Shown in pieces: positions 46,114-54,017 of a DNA stretch of 64,000 nucleotides; position 1 is the first letter of the stretch, and each line of letters begins with the position of its first letter. Under the pieces are notes generated by a model. That model was not told the origin of the DNA and did not search any database. It worked only from the letters and a program-made list of their open reading frames with translations. Source of the DNA: Nostoc sp. ATCC 43529 (GTDB taxonomy: Bacteria; Cyanobacteriota; Cyanobacteriia; Cyanobacteriales; Nostocaceae). Made by a program: the position numbers and the translations under genes. The stretch covers positions 352 through 64,351 of the forward strand of contig LWTK01000045.1 in assembly GCA_003326205.1 (NCBI GenBank), written 5' to 3'.

Positions 46114-46506
46114 TTACTGTCTAAATTGGGCTGCTGTGATTGTCTGTGGCTCTCCATTTTGGATCTGTCTAAATAAGAAATTCTGGTAATTTCCATCTTT
46201 TTCGGCATATTTATATACTTCATATCGGAAGCCGTCTAATTTTCCTTCTTTTTGCAGTTTGCTCCAGTCATTACCATTGATTCTGATAACAGCAGTTGGA
46301 GTACAGACATCATATTTAACATCTGTCGTGATATTTCCTCTATACCAACCAATTGTTGGGGTTTCTTGTGTAAACCAGCCTGCTTCAACAGTAGCAGATC
46401 CTTGATTAAGAATCTTTTCACAACTTTCTTCTGCTTGTGCTTGTCCCTGTCCTATGGAGAAAGTCAAGCAAAGTACGAGTAGTAAGACGGCAATGATTTT
46501 TTTCAT
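46114..46506 (-). CDS. Small secreted protein of unknown function
   Basis: This 130-aa protein has a clear signal peptide: KK followed by a hydrophobic core IIAVLLLVLCLTFSIG, with likely cleavage after AQA near residue 26-29. The mature part of about 100 residues has two cysteines (SCEKIL and YDVCTP) that could form a disulfide. It has an aromatic WFTQETPTIGWYRGN stretch and ends with NGEPQTITAAQFRQ. I do not recognise the family. It lies on the minus strand between the PEP-CTERM gene and the spike gene, and is not coupled to either. Confidence 0.75.
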   Translation of the reverse strand: MKKIIAVLLLVLCLTFSIGQGQAQAEESCEKILNQGSATVEAGWFTQETPTIGWYRGNITTDVKYDVCTPTAVIRINGNDWSKLQKEGKLDGFRYEVYKYAEKDGNYQNFLFRQIQNGEPQTITAAQFRQ

Positions 46507-46811
46507 CAGTTTTAGATATTTAGTGATCTAGAATGCAAATAACATCACACTAGCAACATATCAAAAATCAAATATGATTCAAAGTCAGAAAAGTAAGAAA
46601 AGTAGGCTATTTTTTGTTAAATAAAAAATCTCAAACTAAAAATTAAATTGCATGATTTTATCTAATTAGGTAGGTTATAAACTTGACAAAACAAACAAAA
46701 TAACGATCTCATTTTTCACCAGATAGTAAAAGAAATTTACTAAAATTTACTAAATTTTATGACTATCGTGTAAACTCAGCCCAGAGGTAGTTATATCTTT
46801 TTCCGCAACCC
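46507..46811. other. AT-rich intergenic region
   Basis: A 305-base AT-rich stretch lies between the small secreted protein gene and the end of the spike gene. No ORF, hairpin or repeat worth naming is seen. It should contain the promoter of the 46114-46506 gene. Confidence 0.4.
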
Positions 46812-48608
46812 TTAATTCAGGCGAATTATCGCACCTTTAACTGTAATATTGCCGTTAGCACTAATGTCTATATTCCCAAGAGCATTTAATGACAGATTAC
46901 CTTTTGATTTCACTGAAACAGATTTTCCTGCATCGTTCATTTCGATTGAATGACCGCCTGTGGTTTCAATGGAAATCGATTTACTTCTATCGTCCATTTT
47001 GATTGTATGACCGCCTGCGGTTTTAATTTCGATATGGCGATCGCTATCATTAAGATACATTTTGTGACCAGCTTTAGTTTCTACGCGAATACCTGTTTTA
47101 CTGCTGGCTTTATCTTCTTCAACGAACTGTAAAACATGTCCAACGCGAGTTTTAATAGTGCGTAATCTCACACCACCAGTCACTGAGTCATCTACTTTTT
47201 CCGGCGGTGCGTCTTTACCATTCCATACACCGCCAATGACGTAGGGACGGTGAATATCGCCATGTTCAAAACCGACTAATACTTCATCGTTTACTTCTGG
47301 TAAACAGTCAAAACCTCTGTTTGGCCCTGCTCCCAAAGCTACGACTCTCGCCCAGTCGCTTTCATGGTCTTCGGTCATGGTAGGGAACTTGACTTTTACT
47401 CTACCCCATTTCTGCGGGTCTTTGTTATTAGTCACAATTCCGACTAATAAAGTCTCAGATGGCTGTAAATGTTTTTTTGTCGATAGAGTTGTGAATAAAT
47501 TACCAGCACGTAAGCCACGGACGCTGAAATCAGTTTCATAAACTCGCCCGTTGTAAAAGTGGCGTGTTTCTGTGACATAATATTGGCCACTGTAGCGATC
47601 GCCTAATTCTTGAAGACGAATTACCCGCCTCGGTCGAATCTCAGGATTTCCAAATGCTTTCGCATCTGCATAAACAAATTCTCCTCCCAATTCATCACAC
47701 AAAGCCTGAGCCATCACATCTGCTTGTTTTTTAGTAGCAACAGGTTTATCTACAACAATCATTTTGGGAGATTTAAGATTGCGAAATGCAGTACTAGTAC
47801 TACTTCCTAGCTTATTACCTGTCTGAGTAATTTGCTTTTCTTTGTTGGCTGTTGAGCTAATCAATCGTTTTTGGCTATAGTCCCAACCGCGTACTTCCAC
47901 AGAACTTACTTGTTCAGCACTAGTGACACGAGTACTAAATTTACTAATATCAACTAACCATTTCAAATCTAAAGACGCCTGACTTTCTGGCTTGCAAAAA
48001 TTTATCTTGTCTTCTGTAATAAATAAATCAAAACCAATACGCGCAGCCCTTTCTTGTAAAAACTCCATATTAGTTTGATTTTCTTGAAAGACATACTTAT
48101 GGACTTCGCCACTTTCGTCTATTTTTCCAATATTTATACCTACTTCTTTAGCTATTTTTTTTACTATTTTGCTATCAGTTGTATTTAAAAAAGAGCGATT
48201 ATAACGGCCTCTGTGAAGACGATGAGAAAAATCATAGCCACGAACAATTATATTAGCTTCAGATTTTTCATTGAAGTGAACTTCCAGCCCTGTAACCTCA
48301 CCTTCAACAAGGATTCTTGTTTTTTCATTTCTAAAATGCTGATCTTGAGTAGTACTCGATTTAAAACCTAACGTTACTTTCTTCCCAATTTGAAAAACCT
48401 GTTCGTGTCGCCAAGGTTGATTTTGCGAACGGTCAGATGTAGGAATATAGCTATTATGAATTACCAAGGTAAACATTGCTGGCAAATGCAGACTTTCTTC
48501 CACAGTCATTTGCAGCAAATCTTTGAGTAATTCAGGAGATGCAGGTTGCCCTTCTATCTTAACTAAAGGGTCACTTAAATAAAGGTTGGCGTTAGGCATA
48601 AGCTTCAA
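46812..48608 (-). CDS. VgrG-like spike protein
   Basis: This 598-aa trimeric spike would cap the tube and puncture the target. The N-terminal gpD/gp27-like part (1-360) includes FNEKSEANIIVRGYDFSHRL, NMEFLQERAARIGFDLFITE and RPRRVIRLQELGDRYSGQYY. An OB-fold follows (about 375-470; LLVGIVTNNKDPQKWGRVKV, DHESDWARVVALGAGPNRGF and GFEHGDIHRPYVIGGVWNGK). The C-terminal beta-helix is built of short repeats such as GHTIKMDDRSKSISIETTGG. No toxic extension domain is present. It is the last gene of block C, after the spike adaptor gene. A 216-base gap separates them, filled partly by a tandem heptamer array. Confidence 0.95.
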   Translation of the reverse strand: MKLMPNANLYLSDPLVKIEGQPASPELLKDLLQMTVEESLHLPAMFTLVIHNSYIPTSDRSQNQPWRHEQVFQIGKKVTLGFKSSTTQDQHFRNEKTRILVEGEVTGLEVHFNEKSEANIIVRGYDFSHRLHRGRYNRSFLNTTDSKIVKKIAKEVGINIGKIDESGEVHKYVFQENQTNMEFLQERAARIGFDLFITEDKINFCKPESQASLDLKWLVDISKFSTRVTSAEQVSSVEVRGWDYSQKRLISSTANKEKQITQTGNKLGSSTSTAFRNLKSPKMIVVDKPVATKKQADVMAQALCDELGGEFVYADAKAFGNPEIRPRRVIRLQELGDRYSGQYYVTETRHFYNGRVYETDFSVRGLRAGNLFTTLSTKKHLQPSETLLVGIVTNNKDPQKWGRVKVKFPTMTEDHESDWARVVALGAGPNRGFDCLPEVNDEVLVGFEHGDIHRPYVIGGVWNGKDAPPEKVDDSVTGGVRLRTIKTRVGHVLQFVEEDKASSKTGIRVETKAGHKMYLNDSDRHIEIKTAGGHTIKMDDRSKSISIETTGGHSIEMNDAGKSVSVKSKGNLSLNALGNIDISANGNITVKGAIIRLN

Positions 48609-48733
48609 TTTTTGAATATTAAATATTGTACTGAAATTCGGGCAATTTTTTAGAATCTAGAATTCAGAATAAATTTAGTGAATTGCTCTAATCATATTTC
48701 AAACATTATCGTGTTTTTGATTTCGACTTCAAA

Positions 48734-48824
48734 CTCCTAACTCCTAACTCCTAACTCCTAACTCCCAACTCCTAACTCCTAACTCCTAACTCCTAACTCC
48801 TAACTCCTAACTCCCAACTCCCAA
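48734..48824. repeat. Heptamer tandem array (aactcct)
   Basis: About thirteen copies of aactcct, with a few aactccc variants, run right up to the stop codon of the spike adaptor gene. STRR type. Confidence 0.9.
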
Positions 48825-49376
48825 CTACGTTTTTGCCACTTTCGGATCTGCTTTGCGGTCTTTCCCTTTAGATTGAGATTCTTTCCCTCCAGGCAGATTA
48901 TTTTTATCAACTTCTTGCAACTCTATATCTACCATTGCTCTAACTGGTGTACCATCACTTAGAAACATATTTAATGTGTAAGTTAATTTCGTAATTACAC
49001 AATAAAAATACTCATTTCCCCATGTTAATATGTAAACAGGTGGACGTTTATCACGCGCTCCTTTAATTGTTTCTACGCCTTTTTTGATTTTGTCTACATA
49101 CTTTTTCATCACCGATTCTTTAGTTTCATAAGTATCAAATAACAACTGTTTGAGTGCGAAGGTGTATGGTTTAACTCCAGAAAAATTAACCTTAGGCAAG
49201 AGTTCTGTACCTCTATTGCCATCATTACTTTTCCACTCAACAGTTCGGCTAAAACTAATTTCTGTCGGATTAAACATCAATTCAATATCGTCAGATTCAC
49301 CGTTATAAGCTACGAGTTTGGCTTTTTCAAGTTGTGGTTTTCGCTTCTGGATAACAATAATTGCTGGGGTTGCCAT
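48825..49376 (-). CDS. Spike adaptor/tube-initiator protein (CIS_tube family, Cis7-like)
   Basis: This 183-aa protein would join the VgrG spike to the inner tube. The family pattern is visible. KAKLVAYNGESDDIELMFNP then TEISFSRTVEWKSND open the domain, followed by LPKVNFSGVKPYTFALKQLL, RPPVYILTWGNEYFYCVITK and LNMFLSDGTPVRAMVDIELQ. In many eCIS the protein ends in, or is followed by, a LysM domain. Here the C-terminus is a short Lys-rich tail (SQSKGKDRKADPK) and no LysM is seen. It sits between the tape-measure candidate and the spike gene, the expected place. Confidence 0.93.
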   Translation of the reverse strand: MATPAIIVIQKRKPQLEKAKLVAYNGESDDIELMFNPTEISFSRTVEWKSNDGNRGTELLPKVNFSGVKPYTFALKQLLFDTYETKESVMKKYVDKIKKGVETIKGARDKRPPVYILTWGNEYFYCVITKLTYTLNMFLSDGTPVRAMVDIELQEVDKNNLPGGKESQSKGKDRKADPKVAKT

Positions 49377-49409
49377 TTAATTATTTCTCCTAAATTTATT
49401 GAATAAAAT

Positions 49410-52400
49410 TTACCAAGATAAACGACCTAAATAACCGCCATGACGTTCTCGTTCAATTTCTAAACGTTGGCGTAATCTACTATAAATTTCACGTGCTAAA
49501 GCTTCAAGATCGGCCGTATCATCTTTGTTCTCTTCTTCACGTTTTGCAGAAGTGCTTTCTACTGTTTCGCTTACTGACTCTCTATTTCCAGATGCGGGTG
49601 CAGTGACTTCTCCACCTTGAGCAAAACCTCTAGGCGCAGCATGATGTTTTGCAAAAATTTGTGATGATTCTGATGATGTATAAACATCAGAAAATTCGGA
49701 ATTTTGACTATTATATCCTCCACCGCTAAAGAAGCTTGTGAATTCATCTTCATCATTATTGCTATTGAATAATTCTTGCAAGCTTGACCATTGGGAAGGT
49801 GTATCTGACCGTTGAGAAGGTCTATTAGCGGTAGAATTTGCTTTTCTAAAAATTAGGGGAGGTGATGAATATTGGGGTGAAGTAACAGGTGAGTCAGCCG
49901 TTTTGTTTTCAACAGTATTAAACTGTGGGGAATTGAGTACTGAAAGTTGATGTTTTCCAGCATTCAACCCCAAGGATGAAGGAATTAAAGAATTAGATTC
50001 CTGAGGTTTGAGTTGTAATGAAGTGTCTGCAAAAGAATCGACTTTAGTCGAATGTGGAGAAGTTGTTTTTTCTGATTCTTTGGCGTTGGGTATCTCTAAA
50101 CTTGGAACAATAATATCGTCCGGTGTTCCACCGCTATTGATGTGCTGTAGTAGAGGGAGATTTTTCTGTGCATCCTTGGTATTGATGACAAACTCTCCAG
50201 GTGTCAGCATTGCAGGTACGGTATCTGACGATGCTATGTGCTGATTATTTTCAAGGCGAGAGTCTGTTACTTTACCACCAGTAGCATAACCTTTAGGTGC
50301 TGGTAAATTTTCAATGGAGTTGTTTTGTTCAAATTGAGGTGGTGTGGTTAGCTGATTTTGTGGAAAAGTTGGTTTTTCTGGGATATCTTGGTTATCTGAG
50401 GTATCAATTTCAGAGTTTTCAGAATTGGCGATCGCACTTAATAATTCTGACTCTACTATTTGTTCATTATCACCTATTTTTCGGAAAATACTCGATGTCT
50501 CCCCAACATTTGATGACACATCCCTCACTTTTGGTGCTTCATCAATTTCAGGCGATATTTTGTTAATTTTTGGTACTTCAATAATTTCCGGTGAGATATT
50601 GCTAACTACTGATGCTTCATCAATTTCAGGTGATAAATTGCTAACTACTGGTGATTCAATCACTTCAGGCGATATGTTACTAATTTTTTGTGTTTCACCA
50701 ATCTCAGGTAATACGTTGCTAACTACTGGTGATTCAATATTTTCAGGCGATATGTTGCTAACTTCTTGTGTTTCACCAATAGTTGATACGTTGCTAACTA
50801 CTGATGATTCAATAACTTCAGGCGATACATTGCTAACTTTTTGTGTTTCAAAAATCTCAGGTAATACATTACTAACTACTGGTGTCTCATCTATTTCATG
50901 TGGTGCTAAAGAAAGCTGACTTTCTATAGACTCGCTGCTAGTATTCTCCAGATTTTTGTCGCGTTGTAGTAAAATTAAATTTTGTGGAACATCTGAGACA
51001 TTAACCGCTACAGTAGATTGCGATTCTGAAGTCGCTAACTGTTGATTGCTATCAAAATCGCTCAAAAAACTAGATGTATCTTCAATGTAAGCTGAAGTAG
51101 GTGTTAATTGAATAGGTGCAGAAGTTAAAGATTCACTCGTAACACTACAATCAATTTCTCGTTCTAGCGCAATAGGATTTTTTTTGACATCTGAGATAGG
51201 CGGTAGGGTAGCACTGCTGTCCGTTACCGAGGGATTTTCAACGCTAGGTGAAGTAATTGCAGAATCATCAATGATAAAATTACCTGAGTCAAAATTAGTA
51301 ATATAATTTTCTGTAATTAAATCTGGCTCAATGGCTTTAATTGCCTCAAAACTATTACTTTTATTTAGTGATTCTTGTTCAGTTGATGGAGGATTTGAGA
51401 TTGGCGATATTTCTTTTTTTTGGATTAATTTTTTCAGAGAAGTAGTGTTTTGATTCTCAACTTCAGAAGAAAATTCATCTGTTTGAATAACTTGTTGTCC
51501 TAGCGTTGGACTAACTGAGATATCTGGGGTATCGTTTTTTTGTGATGGTTGAATAATTTCAATATCTTGTTGTTGTGCTGTTGGACTAACTGAGATATTT
51601 GGGGTATCGTTTTTTTGTGATGGTTGAATAATTTCAATATCTTGTTGTTGTGCTGTTGGACTAACTGAGATATCTGGGGTATCAGTTTCTTGTGATGGTT
51701 GAATAATTTCAATATCTTGTTGTCGTGGTGTTGGACTAACTGAGATATTTGGGGTATCGGTTTTTTGTGATGGTTGAATAATTTCAATATCTTGTTGTCG
51801 TGGTGTTGGACTAACTGAGATATTTGGGGTATCAGTTTCTTGTGATGATTGAATAATTTCAATATCTTGTTGTCGTGGCGTTGGACTTACTTTTGATGTT
51901 TCAGTGACTATTTGTTGATTGTTGATAAAATTATTAGGCTGGATAAATATTGTTTCATTATTAGACAAAGGGAATTCACTAGACGAATTATCTGGTAATT
52001 GACTTGTATTTTCGCTTAATTTATTTTTTTTCTGTAAAGGTATAATTATTTCTGAATTAGACGAATCAGCACTGGATAAGCTAGATGGTAACTCAGAAAA
52101 TACTTGCGATTCTTCGTTGGCTATGTTCCTAAATAAATTTGGTTGTTCTTGAACATTAGACAAAGTAGATGGCGTGGTATGATTAACATAATTATTATTA
52201 ATTGTAGTATTATCTAATGTAATATCTTTTTGTGATGTGGGAGAATTCTTTTCAAGAAGAGGTGCAGAGACAAAGAGAGGATCGGGAGTTTGAGATTTCA
52301 AAACACTAAATTCATTCTTTGTTTGGGGAATGCCCGAACTAGCCTCATGAGAAAGAGGCTCGTTTGATGCGATAAAGATATCTTGGTGAGGATTAATAGC

Positions 52401-52970
52401 AGTATTACTCTCATCGGTAGCTTGTACAATATTTTTAGCCGCAGATGGTTTTGTTGATTTTTTATTTGGAGATTTTGTTTTGGGCTTTTGTGCAGATTTA
52501 TTGGTTTGTTTTGATTTAGATTTAGTTTGGCTTTTATTTGTAATTTTACTTGGCTTTTGAATATTTATTTCTGCTGACGCATCATTAATTATATTATTCT
52601 CAATGATATTGCGTTGTATTTCTGGAATATTAGTAGTTACTATTTCAGGAGAATTAAAATTATTATCTTCTTCTGAATCGATTGGCTCAAAAGGGTCAAA
52701 ATCAATAAATGGAAATTTAAGATCTATATCTGGATTATCCCAGCTATCCCAGCCGATTACTGGTTGTATCGATGGTTCTGCTTCACGAGATAATAAAAAT
52801 CGAGAAGATGTGACTAATGGTGATTTTGTTTGTATGGGACTGAGGAAATTAGTGCGCGAATGCAGAAAATCAGACTCTTTTCTAAATATTAGTCTGCCAG
52901 TATTAGATAAAGATGATATTACACCGAGTGGTTGAGTACTGTTTGTTAATTGAGGTTTGATGATTTGCAT
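49410..52970 (-). CDS. Large repeat-rich protein, tape-measure candidate
   Basis: This 1186-aa protein is mostly low-complexity and rich in Ser, Thr, Asn, Gln and Pro. A basic Lys/Ser/Thr segment lies near residues 140-180. Five to six tandem copies of a 25-residue repeat (SPTPRQQDIEIIQPSQ core) lie at about 360-495. A second array of units like SPEVIESPVVSN is at about 700-815. Around residue 910 is the motif SDTVPAMLTPGEFVIN preceded by a GYATGGKV box, a combination seen in phage tail tape-measure proteins. The last 40 residues form a charged helix (LAREIYSRLRQRLEIERERH). It lies between tube and spike-adaptor genes. The tape-measure role is inferred from the motif and the position. Confidence 0.75.
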   Translation of the reverse strand: MQIIKPQLTNSTQPLGVISSLSNTGRLIFRKESDFLHSRTNFLSPIQTKSPLVTSSRFLLSREAEPSIQPVIGWDSWDNPDIDLKFPFIDFDPFEPIDSEEDNNFNSPEIVTTNIPEIQRNIIENNIINDASAEINIQKPSKITNKSQTKSKSKQTNKSAQKPKTKSPNKKSTKPSAAKNIVQATDESNTAINPHQDIFIASNEPLSHEASSGIPQTKNEFSVLKSQTPDPLFVSAPLLEKNSPTSQKDITLDNTTINNNYVNHTTPSTLSNVQEQPNLFRNIANEESQVFSELPSSLSSADSSNSEIIIPLQKKNKLSENTSQLPDNSSSEFPLSNNETIFIQPNNFINNQQIVTETSKVSPTPRQQDIEIIQSSQETDTPNISVSPTPRQQDIEIIQPSQKTDTPNISVSPTPRQQDIEIIQPSQETDTPDISVSPTAQQQDIEIIQPSQKNDTPNISVSPTAQQQDIEIIQPSQKNDTPDISVSPTLGQQVIQTDEFSSEVENQNTTSLKKLIQKKEISPISNPPSTEQESLNKSNSFEAIKAIEPDLITENYITNFDSGNFIIDDSAITSPSVENPSVTDSSATLPPISDVKKNPIALEREIDCSVTSESLTSAPIQLTPTSAYIEDTSSFLSDFDSNQQLATSESQSTVAVNVSDVPQNLILLQRDKNLENTSSESIESQLSLAPHEIDETPVVSNVLPEIFETQKVSNVSPEVIESSVVSNVSTIGETQEVSNISPENIESPVVSNVLPEIGETQKISNISPEVIESPVVSNLSPEIDEASVVSNISPEIIEVPKINKISPEIDEAPKVRDVSSNVGETSSIFRKIGDNEQIVESELLSAIANSENSEIDTSDNQDIPEKPTFPQNQLTTPPQFEQNNSIENLPAPKGYATGGKVTDSRLENNQHIASSDTVPAMLTPGEFVINTKDAQKNLPLLQHINSGGTPDDIIVPSLEIPNAKESEKTTSPHSTKVDSFADTSLQLKPQESNSLIPSSLGLNAGKHQLSVLNSPQFNTVENKTADSPVTSPQYSSPPLIFRKANSTANRPSQRSDTPSQWSSLQELFNSNNDEDEFTSFFSGGGYNSQNSEFSDVYTSSESSQIFAKHHAAPRGFAQGGEVTAPASGNRESVSETVESTSAKREEENKDDTADLEALAREIYSRLRQRLEIERERHGGYLGRLSW
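51490..51890. repeat. 75-bp in-frame tandem repeat within the tape-measure candidate
   Basis: Five nearly identical 75-bp units plus a diverged sixth encode a 25-residue peptide repeat. Units fall into two subtypes (PRQQ and AQQQ), suggesting recent unequal expansion. Confidence 0.85.
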
Positions 52971-52993
52971 AGTTATAGTTGAAAAATTCCAAA

Positions 52994-53518
52994 TTAACTA
53001 GAAACGAAATATCCTGTTTTTTCATTTCGTTCTACAGAATTACCTCCTCCCGTAGTTCTGGCAACTTTTAAGCCTTCATAAGCTAAAGTTAATTCTTCAA
53101 TAGCAACGGCTTTACCATCGGCTTGGAGTGTCGGTGTTTTCCAAGTTACTGGAATAGCACCAATCAAAGTCCAACTCATCATCGTTTCACCAGACTGATT
53201 AAAAATCAGAATATTAACATTCCGTCGGGATGTTCTCTTTTGTTCATCAAAAACTGCGTTTATCCAATTCCAAAAACCTGGATGGTCGGTAACTCCACGT
53301 TTAAGAGTTATGTCTGCAAATTCTGTATGACCTAAATAAATTCTTTGCTGGTCATTAACGCCACCTTCTTGAAAAATATTTTTCTTAATTTGAACGCTTA
53401 AGCCTGTACACTCACTGAAAGATGCAGCAATAGAGCTATCTATTTCTACGTAAAAACGATTACTAGTAACATAATTTAATTCGTGAGTAACTTTGCCGTT
53501 ATTACCATTTCCAGCCAT
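52994..53518 (-). CDS. Contractile injection system tail tube protein, third copy
   Basis: This 174-aa gp19-like tube protein has the core SNRFYVEIDSSIAASFSECT, GLSVQIKKNIFQEGG, then FADITLKRGVTDHPGFWNWI, VNILIFNQSGETMMSWTLIG and AIPVTWKTPTLQADGKAVAI. An in-frame GTG nine bases upstream is possible. The ATG at 53518 is preferred because it shares one base with the stop of the preceding gene (taatg) and has an aaaggtgg site. Its separation from the other two tubes and closeness to spike genes suggests it forms the tube layer that meets the spike, or a tube tip. This is inference by analogy with other eCIS that have two tube types. Confidence 0.93.
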   Translation of the reverse strand: MAGNGNNGKVTHELNYVTSNRFYVEIDSSIAASFSECTGLSVQIKKNIFQEGGVNDQQRIYLGHTEFADITLKRGVTDHPGFWNWINAVFDEQKRTSRRNVNILIFNQSGETMMSWTLIGAIPVTWKTPTLQADGKAVAIEELTLAYEGLKVARTTGGGNSVERNEKTGYFVSS

Positions 53519-53757
53519 TAAAACCACCTTTGAGAACTATAATTACCGATTCTTTCGCGCTGCGATCGCAAATCATCTTGCAAAAGTTTATACACATGCT
53601 CCGTGAGTTCGTTCAGCAGCAGTGAATCGTTGAGGTATTTACTCGCAGTTTGAGCTACTTTGCTGGCATCAGAAGTGACTGAAACCCCGGCGTATCCAGC
53701 AGTACCACCAACGTCTCCATTAAATGTGAAAAAAGTTTGTTCCTGATATGAGTCCAT
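53518..53757 (-). CDS. Small eCIS protein with C-terminal helix motif
   Basis: This 79-aa protein has an N-terminal 35 residues that are Gly/Thr/Ser-rich (FTFNGDVGGTAGYAG) and a C-terminal 40 residues that form a charged helix with VYKLLQDDLRSQRERIGNY and a terminal RWF. The last 27 residues resemble the end of the tape-measure candidate (IYSRLRQRLEIERERHGGYL ... W). It is the first gene of block C and is translationally coupled to the tube gene by a taatg overlap. The family is not known to me. Co-occurrence with eCIS genes and the shared motif support a structural or assembly role. Confidence 0.75.
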   Translation of the reverse strand: MDSYQEQTFFTFNGDVGGTAGYAGVSVTSDASKVAQTASKYLNDSLLLNELTEHVYKLLQDDLRSQRERIGNYSSQRWF

Positions 53758-53830
53758 AAATAAAAAAACTCTTCCTAAATCAAGGCTAAAGGTACTGCAT
53801 CAGAATCAAAAGTAGCCAAAAGTCGAATTA

Positions 53831-53894
53831 GTCATTAGTCATTGGTCATTGGTCATTGGTCATTGGTCATTGGTCATTGGTCATTGGTCATTGG
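53831..53894. repeat. Heptamer tandem array (gtcattg)
   Basis: About nine copies of gtcattg lie in the divergent gap between eCIS block C and cargo 4, the same heptamer as at 15791 and 18519. Confidence 0.85.
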
Positions 53895-54017
53895 CGTTCT
53901 TACCAATGCCCCATGCTCAATATTGTTGGTTAGTTGTGTTACAAGTGCGATCGCTGTAGTCTAGATGTTGTTATCAGTAAAATACTCATCTACCAACTGG
54001 TTGGGCATTAAAAAAAC

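Noticed and set aside
50425..50919. Plus-strand frame with repeated SGDTLLTTGDS units
   Set aside because: It is the antisense reading of the repeat array in the tape-measure candidate, with no start signal of its own.
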